Part shown: piece by piece, positions 16,324-26,721 of the stretch
Layout: each line of letters opens with the position of its first letter
Numbering within the stretch: position 1 is the first letter of the stretch
Source: Ectobacillus sp042610425
GTDB taxonomy: Bacteria > Bacillota > Bacilli > Bacillales > Bacillaceae_G
Assembly: GCF_042610425.1 (NCBI RefSeq)
Contig: NZ_JBGJZM010000001.1
Span: 1,984,001 to 2,048,000 of the forward strand
Direction: 5' to 3'
Length of the DNA stretch: 64,000 bases
The notes under the pieces: model-generated
The model's input: only the letters and a program-made list of their open reading frames with translations
Databases searched by the model: none
Told to the model about the DNA's origin: nothing
Made by a program: the position numbers and the translations under genes

Positions 16324-18711
16324 TCAACCACCTAAACGATTAATTTTTTGCGAGATTAGTTTTTTACACTCTACAAAATGTTCCCGGCCAAATTCCATTT
16401 CGATTAATTCGATTAAATCCTTTAAACTATCTTTTAGGTACGTTTCATACCTTCCGTCTAGTTTACGTAAGACTTTTTGCGAAATTAGATGGTCTATTGC
16501 TTCTAATTTTGTACCACCTGCGGCGACATACACTGATACAAATTTCCCCATTTGCATTTTAATACGGTTACCAAAAGTTATATCCAAATTCACGTGCAGG
16601 AATTCATCAATCAAATCAATTTGTACCCATTCATCATCATTCAGACAATTTTCTTTCATTACTTGAGCATCTTCTAATAGGCCGCTTAATTCACTAAAAG
16701 ATACCCTCAGCTGCTTCGGTTCATCTGCATAAAATTCTTCTTCACGTGAATTAAAGTTTAATACTTGAGCTCGATCATATACTTTATCTGTAATACCAAA
16801 TGTAGATTCATCTCTATTAGCGGTCCCTATAAACCAAATATTTGGTGTTACAAATAGGCTGGTATGATTATCAACTAAATAGGCCGGTCTATTTTCTATA
16901 TTAGGTTCATCATTATTAGAAACCAATGGAATCACCCAATTTTCTGGGCTTTCTTCAAGCACAGCTAAGAAATCTGCAAAATAATACTCAATACGTGCAA
17001 GGTTCATTTCATCTAAAACAATAAAATAGATTTTTTCTCGATTAGCCGTTGCGCTTGCTTCATACACTTTTTTTGTGAAGATAGTTTCTTTAAATCTACG
17101 GGTAAAGTCGTTATCGTATCCTAATAATTCTCTATTGTCTCGCCATGATGGCTGAACAGGTACTAAAGTATTTTCAATATGTAAAGCTTCCTTAAATAAT
17201 CTAGGAAGACTAGACTTACCAGTTCCACTTAACCCTTGTAGTATTAATAACTTAGAAGCAGCCAACGATGCGATAAACGATCGAATCATTTTTTCGTTAT
17301 AATATAATCCTAATTTAGATGCCCCATAACTTCTTATATACTGTACTAATTGTTTTAAGTCTATTTGGTTTTTCTGTACTCTGATTACATCCTGTTTAGC
17401 AATGTCTCGGTCTATTTCTAATAAACCAGGAAACTTACTTTGTGTATTTGATTTATACACTTCATTGATCTTATTTAGTTCATCTTGCAACTGGGCATTT
17501 AATGTTTTTAATGTCTCTGAAACACGCTTACTTTGTTCCAATTCAATAACACCTAAACTAAGAGATTCAGCTTTATTTTCGGCCTCTAGTTTTAAGCGTT
17601 GTTCTTCTTTTAACTTATCTCGCAAAAATTCAACTTGATTTGCGCTGTTTCGTAATGCAAGCAGTTCTTCTTGGGAAGGAAATTGTGCTAACTCATCTTT
17701 TAATCTCATGTTTTCTCTTCTAACTGAATCTAATTCCTCCACAATTGTGTTAACGGATCGCAATTCATCTTCCGGGATAAATTGCGATAAATGTTTAACC
17801 TCTTCTTTTAGTTTTTGAATGATTTCTTGGTCTAGTTGGCGTAATTCTTGAATGGATTTGATTTCAAATTGTAACTCTTCTACTTTTTGTGGAGAAAGCT
17901 CCATAAGCTTAGTTTCAAAGTAGCGGCGCTTTTCAATTAGTTCTTTCTTCAAAAACTCTAAGTCTTCTTCTTGCAATTCAATTTCCAATTTTCGTTTCTT
18001 TAACTCAGAGTCCTTCTCTATTAAACTTTTGATTTTCAATTCATATTCATTCACGAGTTGATTATATTCATTTTCAACTTTCACTTGAGAAGCTTGCACA
18101 ACTTTTAATCTTTCATTTTCTGCTGCTAACTTAATTTGATGTGCTTCTTCCTGGGCAGCTAATACTTTTCCATTTGCTTTGGAAAGGAGTTCTTCGTTTT
18201 TCTTTAATGACTCCTGATATTGCTGTTCTCCTTTAACCACAATTTCTTGATTTTCTTTAAGTTTTTGATGTAAATCCCCTTCCCAAATTTCATGTAGCTC
18301 TTGTCTGTACGATTCCTGAATGTTTTTTTCTTCTGCTTTAAGAGCTTTAATCATTTTTTCTCGATCTTCAGTGATTTTCCGTTTTTCTTCTATTAACTTC
18401 GATTTCTCTAGATTCAACTGCTGTTCTTGTTCATGGATTTCATTTTTCAGCTTGTTTTTTAAAGATTCATATTCTGCTTTAAGTTCAGTTTCTTTATTTA
18501 ATAACTCGACTTCTATTTCTTCAATTTGAAGTTCACATTCAGCTTTTTTCGCTTCGTATTCTTGAATTTTCTGTTGAACACGCTCATCTTCAAGTAGTTC
18601 ATTTTCCTTTTTTAGTTTTTGCTGCTCTACGATTTCTTTTATCTTATCTTGCTTAGTGAGTTGGTTAACTTTTCTGTTTAGAAAGTTCCCCCGCTGTTTT
18701 GTTCTAGACAT
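16324..18711 (-). CDS. McrB-type AAA+ GTPase with long N-terminal coiled coil
   Basis: A 795-residue protein. Residues about 15-420 are an almost continuous charged coiled coil rich in Glu, Lys and Gln. The AAA+ motor follows: Walker A GLSGTGKS (493-500), Walker B with the McrB-specific LDEMNLAR (566-573) and sensor GTANRDES (629-636). McrB proteins use GTP to translocate and activate the McrC partner. A long coiled coil on McrB is the defining trait of CoCoNuT systems, which were predicted computationally to act on RNA as well as DNA. AAGGAG lies 8 nt before the ATG. It follows the HEPN gene by 12 nt. Confidence 0.85.
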   Translation of the reverse strand: MSRTKQRGNFLNRKVNQLTKQDKIKEIVEQQKLKKENELLEDERVQQKIQEYEAKKAECELQIEEIEVELLNKETELKAEYESLKNKLKNEIHEQEQQLNLEKSKLIEEKRKITEDREKMIKALKAEEKNIQESYRQELHEIWEGDLHQKLKENQEIVVKGEQQYQESLKKNEELLSKANGKVLAAQEEAHQIKLAAENERLKVVQASQVKVENEYNQLVNEYELKIKSLIEKDSELKKRKLEIELQEEDLEFLKKELIEKRRYFETKLMELSPQKVEELQFEIKSIQELRQLDQEIIQKLKEEVKHLSQFIPEDELRSVNTIVEELDSVRRENMRLKDELAQFPSQEELLALRNSANQVEFLRDKLKEEQRLKLEAENKAESLSLGVIELEQSKRVSETLKTLNAQLQDELNKINEVYKSNTQSKFPGLLEIDRDIAKQDVIRVQKNQIDLKQLVQYIRSYGASKLGLYYNEKMIRSFIASLAASKLLILQGLSGTGKSSLPRLFKEALHIENTLVPVQPSWRDNRELLGYDNDFTRRFKETIFTKKVYEASATANREKIYFIVLDEMNLARIEYYFADFLAVLEESPENWVIPLVSNNDEPNIENRPAYLVDNHTSLFVTPNIWFIGTANRDESTFGITDKVYDRAQVLNFNSREEEFYADEPKQLRVSFSELSGLLEDAQVMKENCLNDDEWVQIDLIDEFLHVNLDITFGNRIKMQMGKFVSVYVAAGGTKLEAIDHLISQKVLRKLDGRYETYLKDSLKDLIELIEMEFGREHFVECKKLISQKINRLGG

Positions 18712-18723
18712 TGGGATGCTCCT

Positions 18724-20286
18724 TTATTTTAAGTAATGTGCGATTAAGCTATCTAATAAAAAGTCAAGTTCGTATTTGATATCTACGAAATTTTGAGATT
18801 TAACAACTTCTGCCTCGGTAAAGTGTGCCGTTTTATTTCGTACATTCGTTATGATGTTAATTCTTTTATAAAAGTCTGGTATACTTTTTAATAATTGCAG
18901 AGAAGGGGTTTCATGCTCATTATAATAAGCATCGAATGCCAAAAAAAGAGCCCTATCTTTACTTGAAATTCCTCTGTTATTCGCTACACTTCTCAGACGG
19001 TTATAAAAGTCCGCACTATATAAATTTGAAGGGATATCAATACGTAAATTTTCAGCTATACGCTTCAAAGTATCTTTAAAACTGTATCTCGTAATAGGTT
19101 TTATTACATCCCATTTATTTGGAATTTTTTCGATACAATATTTTAAAACACCTTCAAGGGTTCTTTGGGCACGCATATAGAACGTATCGTAGTCTTCATG
19201 ATATTCAATTAGTCGATTGTAAGACCTTGTGGTTGCTTCAATCTGACTTCTAAGTGCTTTCCATGCTTCATAGTTTGCAATAAAAGGATATTTTTTAAAC
19301 AATTCTATGTCTAAATTGTTGTTAAATGGATATTTATCAATTAACTCCTCTTGAGCTTCCTGCATGAAAAATTCTATATTTTCCTGAAGCCTATCGTTTT
19401 TTTGAGCATGCATGAGCATATGTTTAGTAAACCAATCATCTTCATTTTCACCAAAAGGAGAAGTAATCGCTACCTTTTCAGGTAAATCTGGATCAACGTA
19501 TAGATTTGCTTCTAAGTAAAGAATTTCCGGTTTATTACTAATAATCTTAATTGTAGTATTATTCTCTGACATATTAGTTTCCGCTTGCGATTCTTCTTTA
19601 TCCTTTAAACTTTTGATTTCAATTTCACCATTATCATCAATTAATTGCCAATCTACTTCTTTAATTAACAAATCCATTTCATCTAAAAAGCTGCATTGGT
19701 CTGCTTCAATAACTTCATTAGCATAATCCTTTTGTAAAGTATCTGCTATTCTATTAATTTGTTTGCGAATTTTTAATGCCTGGCCTATGTCAAAAAATGT
19801 TGGTTTTTGATATCTATAATTAGAATGACCTTCAAAAACATAATCATATTGCAGGTTTTCTTCTACAGGCAATTCACTCACTTTAAAGTTAGGGATGATA
19901 TCCCCTGTTAGAGCATCTCTAAAAATATAAATTTGCTCATAGTTCATTAGCATGCCCTGTTCTACATTCAAGCTATTAGTTAAAAGTTGCTCCCCGCTTT
20001 TAGTTAGATAACCATCTGAACCTAAATAACCTTGTTGTACACATGACTCTTTAACTGTTTTAATTAATTCTTTTGACATTCCCAGTTGATAAATGATTGT
20101 GTGATCTTTAAGTTTATTTATTTTTGCAAGTGATAAAACAAGCTCTTGTAATATATCTAGCTCTTCAGTAAAGATACTAGGTAGAATAGCCTTCCAAGCG
20201 TATACAGGCCAAACAATTTTTTTACAAAAAAAATGGGGCTGTGCAGCTTTTTTTCCTAAATTAATTGTGTACTTGAAGGTGCTCAT
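18724..20286 (-). CDS. HEPN-motif protein with N-terminal winged helix
   Basis: About 520 residues. The first 120 look like a winged helix (IIYQLGMSKELIKTVKES, QGYLGSDGYLTKSGEQLL). The middle is acidic and low in recognisable motifs. The last 130 residues are helical and contain VRNKTAH at about 482-488, an R-x4-H motif of the HEPN RNase type (R483, H488). HEPN domains act as toxin or effector RNases in many defence systems, so this is the likely effector of the operon. The ATG at 20286 follows AGAGGG and overlaps the helicase gene end by 26 nt. The HEPN call rests on one motif and helical context. Confidence 0.6.
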   Translation of the reverse strand: MSTFKYTINLGKKAAQPHFFCKKIVWPVYAWKAILPSIFTEELDILQELVLSLAKINKLKDHTIIYQLGMSKELIKTVKESCVQQGYLGSDGYLTKSGEQLLTNSLNVEQGMLMNYEQIYIFRDALTGDIIPNFKVSELPVEENLQYDYVFEGHSNYRYQKPTFFDIGQALKIRKQINRIADTLQKDYANEVIEADQCSFLDEMDLLIKEVDWQLIDDNGEIEIKSLKDKEESQAETNMSENNTTIKIISNKPEILYLEANLYVDPDLPEKVAITSPFGENEDDWFTKHMLMHAQKNDRLQENIEFFMQEAQEELIDKYPFNNNLDIELFKKYPFIANYEAWKALRSQIEATTRSYNRLIEYHEDYDTFYMRAQRTLEGVLKYCIEKIPNKWDVIKPITRYSFKDTLKRIAENLRIDIPSNLYSADFYNRLRSVANNRGISSKDRALFLAFDAYYNEHETPSLQLLKSIPDFYKRINIITNVRNKTAHFTEAEVVKSQNFVDIKYELDFLLDSLIAHYLK

Positions 20287-23200
20287 AATATCCCTCTTTC
20301 CTACAAAGCTGATAAAAGTCATATAATTCTTGAATCACTATGTGCCCTTGATTTAGTGCTACTGTTTCGACATCTCCGATTACCATAATCAGTCTCTTTC
20401 CACGGCTAAAAGCTACATTCAGACGGTTTCTGGATTCTAAGAATCCTACACTCTTTCTTTTATCTTTTAAGCTATTTGAACGCACTGTGGACAGAATAAC
20501 GACATCAAATTCTTTCCCTTGAAATGAATCGACAGTACCAACTTCTACTCGGCTTTGATCTTGCAATGAGAATTTTTCAATTTCATTTTGTAAATCTATC
20601 GCTTGTTTTTTATAAAATGTAATAACTCCAATTGAATATTCTGTATTAGCTTTTAGTATTTGATGGACTTCTTTCATCACTTTTTCTACTTCACTTTTGC
20701 GGTTTTTACTTTGCCCATTAACTGCACTTTCCTGCCCAAAAGACTGCGGGACATCTATCCAGGCAATAGGATGATATTTATATCGTTCTAAATTATGCTG
20801 TTTTTGTTCAGCAGTCACACCCGATAAAAGAGAACCATCATAGAAACACTTACTAATAAATTGGGATATCTTAGGATGCATTCGATATTGATCCCTCAGC
20901 ATAACTGTTCTTTTATGTGAAGTATTTTTGGCTTTTTCCAACATCTTAAATAATCTAGAAAATAATGGTTCTTTCAGTAATTCTCTTATTTCAGGATCAT
21001 TTTTATGCTCTAGTAATCTTTTAACAACATCTTCTTCTAATAAATGTGGCAATTGTTTATGGTCTCCTACCAGAATAATATGCTTTCCTAAGCTCATTGG
21101 AATTAAAAGGTCCAATGGATTAGCTCTGGCTGCCTCATCTATAATGACATAATCGTAAACAATATTTGATTTCAATTTTAATGTTGAAATACTGTTTAAT
21201 ACCGACTGTTGGCAAGTAGCTGCATTAATTTTTGTATATTTGTTAATTAATTGGGATATTTTCCCGGGATTCTCAAGCTGATCTTTAAAATCCCAAAGAA
21301 TATCTGATACCGTTTGAGCACCTTTATTAAAGTAATTTTCGAAATGGGTATGGAGCTCAGACAAAATAGAACCTACATCCAAATCAAATAGATCTTCGTC
21401 TATTTGTAATGCACGGTTTACATTATATTTATCATGAAGTGATTCAATCGACTTTTTAAATCTTGGAAGCAAATTCTTTACTTCCTCTTCGTCAACAGCC
21501 ATTCTTATTTCATTCCAAACACCTGGTATTTCCAGATTCATATCAATATTTGAACGGACAAAGCGAACAAGCTGTGATAAATTATCTCTTCCATCATCCA
21601 TATAAGAAGCTAAAGATACTCTTTGCTTTTGTAAAAGTTCAATAAACGCTAACTGCTCCGGCTCTTGAGTATTTTCGTTTCCAGCAACTTTCCGTGTGCC
21701 TGTGTTTTTAATTAGCCTTTCAACTCGCTCTATAATATTTTGATTTAAGGAAATCTCCTTTAATAGTGGGTACAGTTCTTTAAAAAACTTATGAACTTCT
21801 TCTGGATTTTTCTTATGTATAAATATTTCTTGCAGAAGTATTAATATTTCACGAATAACAAGTCTTTCCTGTCCATTTTCTTCACGGTGTAAAACCTCTT
21901 CACAGCGATTTGAAACTTCAGAAATCCATTTTAAAATTGATCGTTCAGCATTCGTAGAGTTATCGATTTTTTTTCCACCTATACGGTTAACTGGTAATCC
22001 TCCATATTCTACATTTTCAATGGCATTATCTACTGCATCATGCTGAGCACTAGAAACTAAAATACGGATATCTCCATTATGAATCATATTTAATCTTGCT
22101 ATAATGGCTCGTATCACAGTGGTTTTACCAGTTCCAGGCGGGCCTTGAATAATTGCTATGTCTGGTGTATTTATTGCTATATCAATTGCTTCTCGCTGCC
22201 GTTCTGTAAAACTTATTTTTTCCGTGCCAAAAATTCTTCTTAATAATTTCTCAGTTACAGCAGCCCTGTGTTTTATCACAATTTCTTCGGATGCACCTGA
22301 CTGTAAAATCAATTTCAAATTTACCAAAGGCGTTCGACAATTTAAGATTTTACGAAGAGCCTTTTCTCTACGCTGAGCAATTATTTTCGACCCCGAGTAA
22401 CTTCCCATAAGATATCCAGAAGAAGGTATCGAAACATTCTCATCTTCTAAATCAATTGTTAGTCCATATTGGTCTCCTTGACGTTTATTTTCTAAAGTTA
22501 CTTCGGTACCAATAAAAACACTTAAGGAACTGGTGATATCCTCACTTTTAAAGTTTTTAGGACTTACTACTGCATAGCCAATATCTGATTTTAAAAATAA
22601 AACAGATGGCTTTTTCTCAAGGTAAAACACTTGTCTAAGACGGCCATTTTCTCCTAACTTACTAAACGTCGAAGTATATTTTAAGCTTCCTAAATCTTCT
22701 ATTTGTTCTTTTGCTAGCTCTGTTTCCAATTCACTATATAAATCCCAAAGTTTTAACAACTCATGCGTATCTTTCAAACTTTCTTGATATTTTTTCATTC
22801 CGTCATACGAAAGTTGTGCGTTATTAAGGTGATCTTGGAATGAAATACACCCTCTAAATACCATAATTGTCCCGTATATAGCTGATCTATTACGCAAATG
22901 TTGTATTTCAATAGCTTGCATAATATTTTGTTTCGTTTTTTGAAAAATACATATGAATTCAGATCCAATCAATGTAACCTTTTCTAAGCTTTTATTTGTT
23001 CGAACGAAACATACATCATCAACTAAAAATTCCTCTTTAAAAAAATTGATAGGCTTTTTATGAATGGCTAATTTTTTAAAATCGGCTTCAATAGCTTTAT
23101 TGATAATGAATTTTAAATTCTCATTTTCATTAAAGTGTATAGCTTGAGTAAATTTAATAATAGTAAAAAGGACTGACAAGCTATTTATTGCATCCATTCG

Positions 23201-23431
23201 AACTAAACAGGCATTTTTATAATATTCCAAGTCATAAATTACATTTCGCAGTGCACTTTCTGGCAAAATCACTTCAACTAAACCATTTACACCCTCACCT
23301 TTATCTAGAAAAAGTTTATCTCCTGAGGGTATCATTTTCATCAACGATCCTTCATATTTTCTTTCCAAAGGAACATTAATCGTGGCATTATATTGGTATT
23401 GTTGTCCAAAACTAATATCGGTGGCTTTCAC
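20261..23431 (-). CDS. UPF1-like superfamily 1 helicase
   Basis: A 1056-residue protein. About 400 N-terminal residues form a beta-rich lead domain. The SF1B helicase motifs follow: Walker A IIQGPPGTGKTT (about 427-438), motif II DEAA (765-768), motif III VGDHKQLP (788-795), then GTVDSFQGKEFDVVIL and RNRLNVAFSRGKR near the C-terminus. A roughly 300-residue insertion separates motifs Ia and II. UPF1-type enzymes unwind RNA or DNA 5' to 3'. Helicases of this class (called CnuH there) accompany coiled-coil McrB proteins. It starts at GTG 23431 behind AGGAGGG, 16 nt after the kinase gene. Confidence 0.87.
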   Translation of the reverse strand: MKATDISFGQQYQYNATINVPLERKYEGSLMKMIPSGDKLFLDKGEGVNGLVEVILPESALRNVIYDLEYYKNACLVRMDAINSLSVLFTIIKFTQAIHFNENENLKFIINKAIEADFKKLAIHKKPINFFKEEFLVDDVCFVRTNKSLEKVTLIGSEFICIFQKTKQNIMQAIEIQHLRNRSAIYGTIMVFRGCISFQDHLNNAQLSYDGMKKYQESLKDTHELLKLWDLYSELETELAKEQIEDLGSLKYTSTFSKLGENGRLRQVFYLEKKPSVLFLKSDIGYAVVSPKNFKSEDITSSLSVFIGTEVTLENKRQGDQYGLTIDLEDENVSIPSSGYLMGSYSGSKIIAQRREKALRKILNCRTPLVNLKLILQSGASEEIVIKHRAAVTEKLLRRIFGTEKISFTERQREAIDIAINTPDIAIIQGPPGTGKTTVIRAIIARLNMIHNGDIRILVSSAQHDAVDNAIENVEYGGLPVNRIGGKKIDNSTNAERSILKWISEVSNRCEEVLHREENGQERLVIREILILLQEIFIHKKNPEEVHKFFKELYPLLKEISLNQNIIERVERLIKNTGTRKVAGNENTQEPEQLAFIELLQKQRVSLASYMDDGRDNLSQLVRFVRSNIDMNLEIPGVWNEIRMAVDEEEVKNLLPRFKKSIESLHDKYNVNRALQIDEDLFDLDVGSILSELHTHFENYFNKGAQTVSDILWDFKDQLENPGKISQLINKYTKINAATCQQSVLNSISTLKLKSNIVYDYVIIDEAARANPLDLLIPMSLGKHIILVGDHKQLPHLLEEDVVKRLLEHKNDPEIRELLKEPLFSRLFKMLEKAKNTSHKRTVMLRDQYRMHPKISQFISKCFYDGSLLSGVTAEQKQHNLERYKYHPIAWIDVPQSFGQESAVNGQSKNRKSEVEKVMKEVHQILKANTEYSIGVITFYKKQAIDLQNEIEKFSLQDQSRVEVGTVDSFQGKEFDVVILSTVRSNSLKDKRKSVGFLESRNRLNVAFSRGKRLIMVIGDVETVALNQGHIVIQELYDFYQLCRKEGYYEHLQVHN

Positions 23432-23447
23432 TTAATACCCTCCTAAT

Positions 23448-24851
23448 TCACAGTAAAAAAATGCCCCTAATCATATTATTTTTCTTAAATATTTCACTAA
23501 GACTATCCACATTTTCTTTAATATCAATAAGGACATTCTCTACACCTATCTTCAAACTCTTTGTTTCTTTAGGCTTCACTATGTCTCTGCTTCGTGTTTC
23601 TTTATTGACAATAATGAAATTATTTTCGCTACAGTTTTTTAAAATTATATGATTTGCATCGACTTTTTTAAGAATAGCTATCAATCTATCAGAATCTTGA
23701 GAGATAAAGGATTCTACATGACTACGATAGATGCCTATAGCATCATTATCTAATACTAAACTAGAAACTATCCTACTAACTTTTTCCTTTCCTTTTTCAA
23801 AAAAGTCATCAGTAATATTTGTAGTTTCCACAATTTGAACTTTACAAATCTCATTTTTCTTTTCATCACACCATGGGCAAATCTGCTCTTTTTCATCCAG
23901 TAAATAATAATAGGCCTGACATTGATCGTTCTCACATTTTATTAGCTGATCTTCTGCTTTTTGTAATGCAGAGGTAAATTCGTATAATGTTGGTCTCATC
24001 ATATAATCATGCAATCCATCAACAAACATTCTTTGAAACAATTCTTTTAACTCATCGGTTAAAATAATATTCGCAGGCAAAATCGAAGTATTCCTATTAC
24101 TTTCATCATTTGGATGATCTACATATACGCTGCGTCCTTTTACAGCTTCTTCTTCCATCTCAGGAGTCCCATTTAAAATGGCATCTCCAATTAGAGGATG
24201 CCCCAATCTAAAGAGCTCAAATAAAATAACAGCAAAAGAATAAGTATCTGATATTGAATTAGGCTGTTTATTCAAACTAAATAACTCAGGTGCTATGTAG
24301 CGGGGTGTTCCTAAGACAGATGATGAAAAAAGACTCGTTGATGTTAAATTATCTGAATCTATTAGCACAATAGATTTCTGTTGTCTAGCTACTAATATGT
24401 TATTAGGAGAAACATCGCAGTAACATAAACCTTGTAAATGAAGCTGACGATAGCATTTACTCAAAGATATTGCGATTTCTAATCTTTTTCTAATCCCACC
24501 AGTTTGAATGTTATACCACTCACCTAAATTAGTATTTGATCCTGGATACAAATACTTATTTAATGATTCATGTCCTTTTGCCTTTTTCATAACGTATCCA
24601 ATTAAAGGTTCACGTAAAATAGATACAGGTGTAATAATTCTTGCTTCATTTGAAATACGTTGTTTCATAATCCATTTAAAACGCTCTACTATTTCTTGAC
24701 GTTTTTCTTCATCTGCTCGGACAACTTTAATTAGAAAGGCTTCATTTTCAGTATCATAAACTGCTCCTTGAGCTCCTTCTCCTATTCTATCCCTTACAAT
24801 GTATGTTCTGCCTTCCGTATCTTTAACTGCCATCCCTTTTGAAAGTTTCAT
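23448..24851 (-). CDS. Serine/threonine protein kinase with zinc ribbon (TerY-P triad kinase)
   Basis: A 467-residue protein. The kinase domain (about 1-300) has GEGAQG (24-29), the VAIK-like lysine K42, catalytic loop CDVSPNN (D146, N151), a DFG variant DSD at 165-167 and APE at 187-189. A zinc ribbon follows: C306, C311, C325 and C328 (CPWC). The last 130 residues are beta-rich and could be a binding module. Kinase plus zinc ribbon next to PP2C and vWA genes is the TerY-phosphorylation triad known from tellurite-resistance-type gene neighbourhoods. It likely sets the phosphorylation state of operon partners. AAGGTG lies 8 nt before the ATG. Confidence 0.85.
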   Translation of the reverse strand: MKLSKGMAVKDTEGRTYIVRDRIGEGAQGAVYDTENEAFLIKVVRADEEKRQEIVERFKWIMKQRISNEARIITPVSILREPLIGYVMKKAKGHESLNKYLYPGSNTNLGEWYNIQTGGIRKRLEIAISLSKCYRQLHLQGLCYCDVSPNNILVARQQKSIVLIDSDNLTSTSLFSSSVLGTPRYIAPELFSLNKQPNSISDTYSFAVILFELFRLGHPLIGDAILNGTPEMEEEAVKGRSVYVDHPNDESNRNTSILPANIILTDELKELFQRMFVDGLHDYMMRPTLYEFTSALQKAEDQLIKCENDQCQAYYYLLDEKEQICPWCDEKKNEICKVQIVETTNITDDFFEKGKEKVSRIVSSLVLDNDAIGIYRSHVESFISQDSDRLIAILKKVDANHIILKNCSENNFIIVNKETRSRDIVKPKETKSLKIGVENVLIDIKENVDSLSEIFKKNNMIRGIFLL

Positions 24852-24862
24852 TCATTTTCACC

Positions 24863-25636
24863 TTATTTCCACATGGTAAGTATACAAAATGTTCTATCAT
24901 CTGAATGATTTTTTGTTTTCCAGTTAATAATCCAATCCTCTATTACCCTTTGCATTTCAATAACACCTTTTTCTCTTAATTCATCGTAAAGATAAGCAGG
25001 TAATTTTTTTAACATATCATGTTTCAAATCATCAGATACACCATCACTAGTTAAAATAAACACAATTGGCACTTCCTGCATGAAATTTATAGGCGTATAT
25101 TTAGACTTAAAATAATCTAAAGCATTATTTGAAGCTAAAGAATATGTTTGATTAGAAAAAGAGTTTCTTTCCTCATTAATTTGGACTGCTTCATTTTTTA
25201 CTGAGTAAAGAATTAGCCCATCTCCAATCCTGCCTAATAGAACTCCATGTTTAAAGATTATTAGATAGAGTAATGTTGTATCATATTCCCGAAAATTATT
25301 TGGAAAAATCCGTCTCCAATTTTCAAGAAATCTACTATTAAATGCATTAATTTCTTTTTCCAATAAGGTATCTTCACTGCAAAAATGTTCGTTAATCATT
25401 TGCTCCAGTAAATCTACAGCCTTTTGTGAACCTATATGGGAATGTTTAGCAGATCCTAATCCATCAGCTAAAATTATATATTTTATTTGGTTTTTCACAT
25501 TACATCTAAAATAGTCTTGATTATACTCATTGTTTCTTTGATGACGTACTCCTTTAACAGAAATTGCATTAAATGTAACCTTATACCCATCACTCTCATA
25601 TTCACCAAAATCAGAAAGAAAAGTCTGTTTTATCAT
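24863..25636 (-). CDS. PP2C-family serine/threonine phosphatase
   Basis: A 257-residue single-domain PP2C. The metal-binding motifs are in order: NQDYF (about 39), ADGLGSAKHSHIG (about 57-69, the DG-x-GS motif), YDTTLLYLI, GRIGDG, LTSDGVSDD and NHSDDRTFCIL at the end. All key aspartates are present, so it should be active and Mn/Mg-dependent. It presumably opposes the kinase encoded next. Its ATG begins one nucleotide after the vWA gene's stop, so translation is coupled. Confidence 0.88.
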   Translation of the reverse strand: MIKQTFLSDFGEYESDGYKVTFNAISVKGVRHQRNNEYNQDYFRCNVKNQIKYIILADGLGSAKHSHIGSQKAVDLLEQMINEHFCSEDTLLEKEINAFNSRFLENWRRIFPNNFREYDTTLLYLIIFKHGVLLGRIGDGLILYSVKNEAVQINEERNSFSNQTYSLASNNALDYFKSKYTPINFMQEVPIVFILTSDGVSDDLKHDMLKKLPAYLYDELREKGVIEMQRVIEDWIINWKTKNHSDDRTFCILTMWK

Positions 25637-25637
25637 T

Positions 25638-26348
25638 TCACATTACCAATTCATCATCCGGGAATAAATCTTCAAAAGGTATATCATCAAATTGATTAGG
25701 GTTCGCACTTACCGATTGTTGACTTACAGTCCTAGTAACCCATTCAAAGAACTTACCTATAGTAGTTACTTCAACAGCTTTAATTACCGGAATATTCTCT
25801 TTATTAACAAATGCTTTAAGTAACTCAAAATCAGCATCTTGTCCAATTCCTAAAGCTAATCTCATACAATTTTTACTTTTGTTAGCGGTATGCAACCGTT
25901 TTAAAGGAGGCCATTCTAAATATTGTGTTTTATCTACAGGTCTATTTTCATACATTTTTTTTGTAATATCTGTAGGTATACCATCACTAACTAAAATAAT
26001 GACAGGTGTATATGATCGATTAGGAACAATGGCTCTATCCTCAATCATTTCTACGACTTTTTCCACACTTTCACCTATAGGCGTTCTCCCGCTAGCAACT
26101 AATTCTGGTAACACAATGTCTTCAACTTTTTTTAGTTCTTGAATGACTTCTACATTACCACTAATTTTAATTAAGCTAATTTCAATTTGCCCCTTTGCTC
26201 CTTCAATATTCGAAAGAGCTGCTACCATCTCTTTTAATGAGTTGTTTACCATATCTATTTTCGACCCCTGCATACTACCACTTGCATCAACAAGAATAAA
26301 AACTGGTAGTGGTCGAGCGGTAGTTATAACAAAGTTATTTAATCCCAT
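25638..26348 (-). CDS. vWA-domain protein, TerY-like
   Basis: A 236-residue von Willebrand A domain, the first gene of the seven-gene operon. The metal-ion-dependent adhesion site is complete: DASGSM (21-26), the threonine of SGRTPIG (T89) and SDGIPTD (D122). TerY-type vWA proteins act as metal-dependent protein-binding hubs for the kinase and phosphatase of the triad. The start follows GAGGTG. The 370-nt AT-rich stretch upstream (26349-26721) should hold the operon promoter, but I cannot name convincing boxes. Confidence 0.87.
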   Translation of the reverse strand: MGLNNFVITTARPLPVFILVDASGSMQGSKIDMVNNSLKEMVAALSNIEGAKGQIEISLIKISGNVEVIQELKKVEDIVLPELVASGRTPIGESVEKVVEMIEDRAIVPNRSYTPVIILVSDGIPTDITKKMYENRPVDKTQYLEWPPLKRLHTANKSKNCMRLALGIGQDADFELLKAFVNKENIPVIKAVEVTTIGKFFEWVTRTVSQQSVSANPNQFDDIPFEDLFPDDELVM

Positions 26349-26721
26349 TCTTTACACCTCAACTATGTAGTTTGATTTATATATATGTATAGAAAATACA
26401 ATCTATTAGTAATAATTACTTTCTTACCATAGTTTAACACGGAAGATATTTTGAGGGAAACATATATTTTACCAAATAAAGGTGTTTCCACTAGTTATTC
26501 TACTTAAATTAATTGCCTTCTTAAGAAGTAAAATCTATAAAAGGAAAGATTGGAATTAATAAATTATCGTCTTTAACCTTACTCACAAGATGTTAGGATA
26601 AATAGCTTTTGTATTTCTTAAAATCTTTGTCTTAGGTTCTCTTATTATTTATCTGTTAAATATTATATAGTTTTTAAAATATTGCCATTTTAACTATATA
26701 AACATTTATCTTTTCTTAAAT

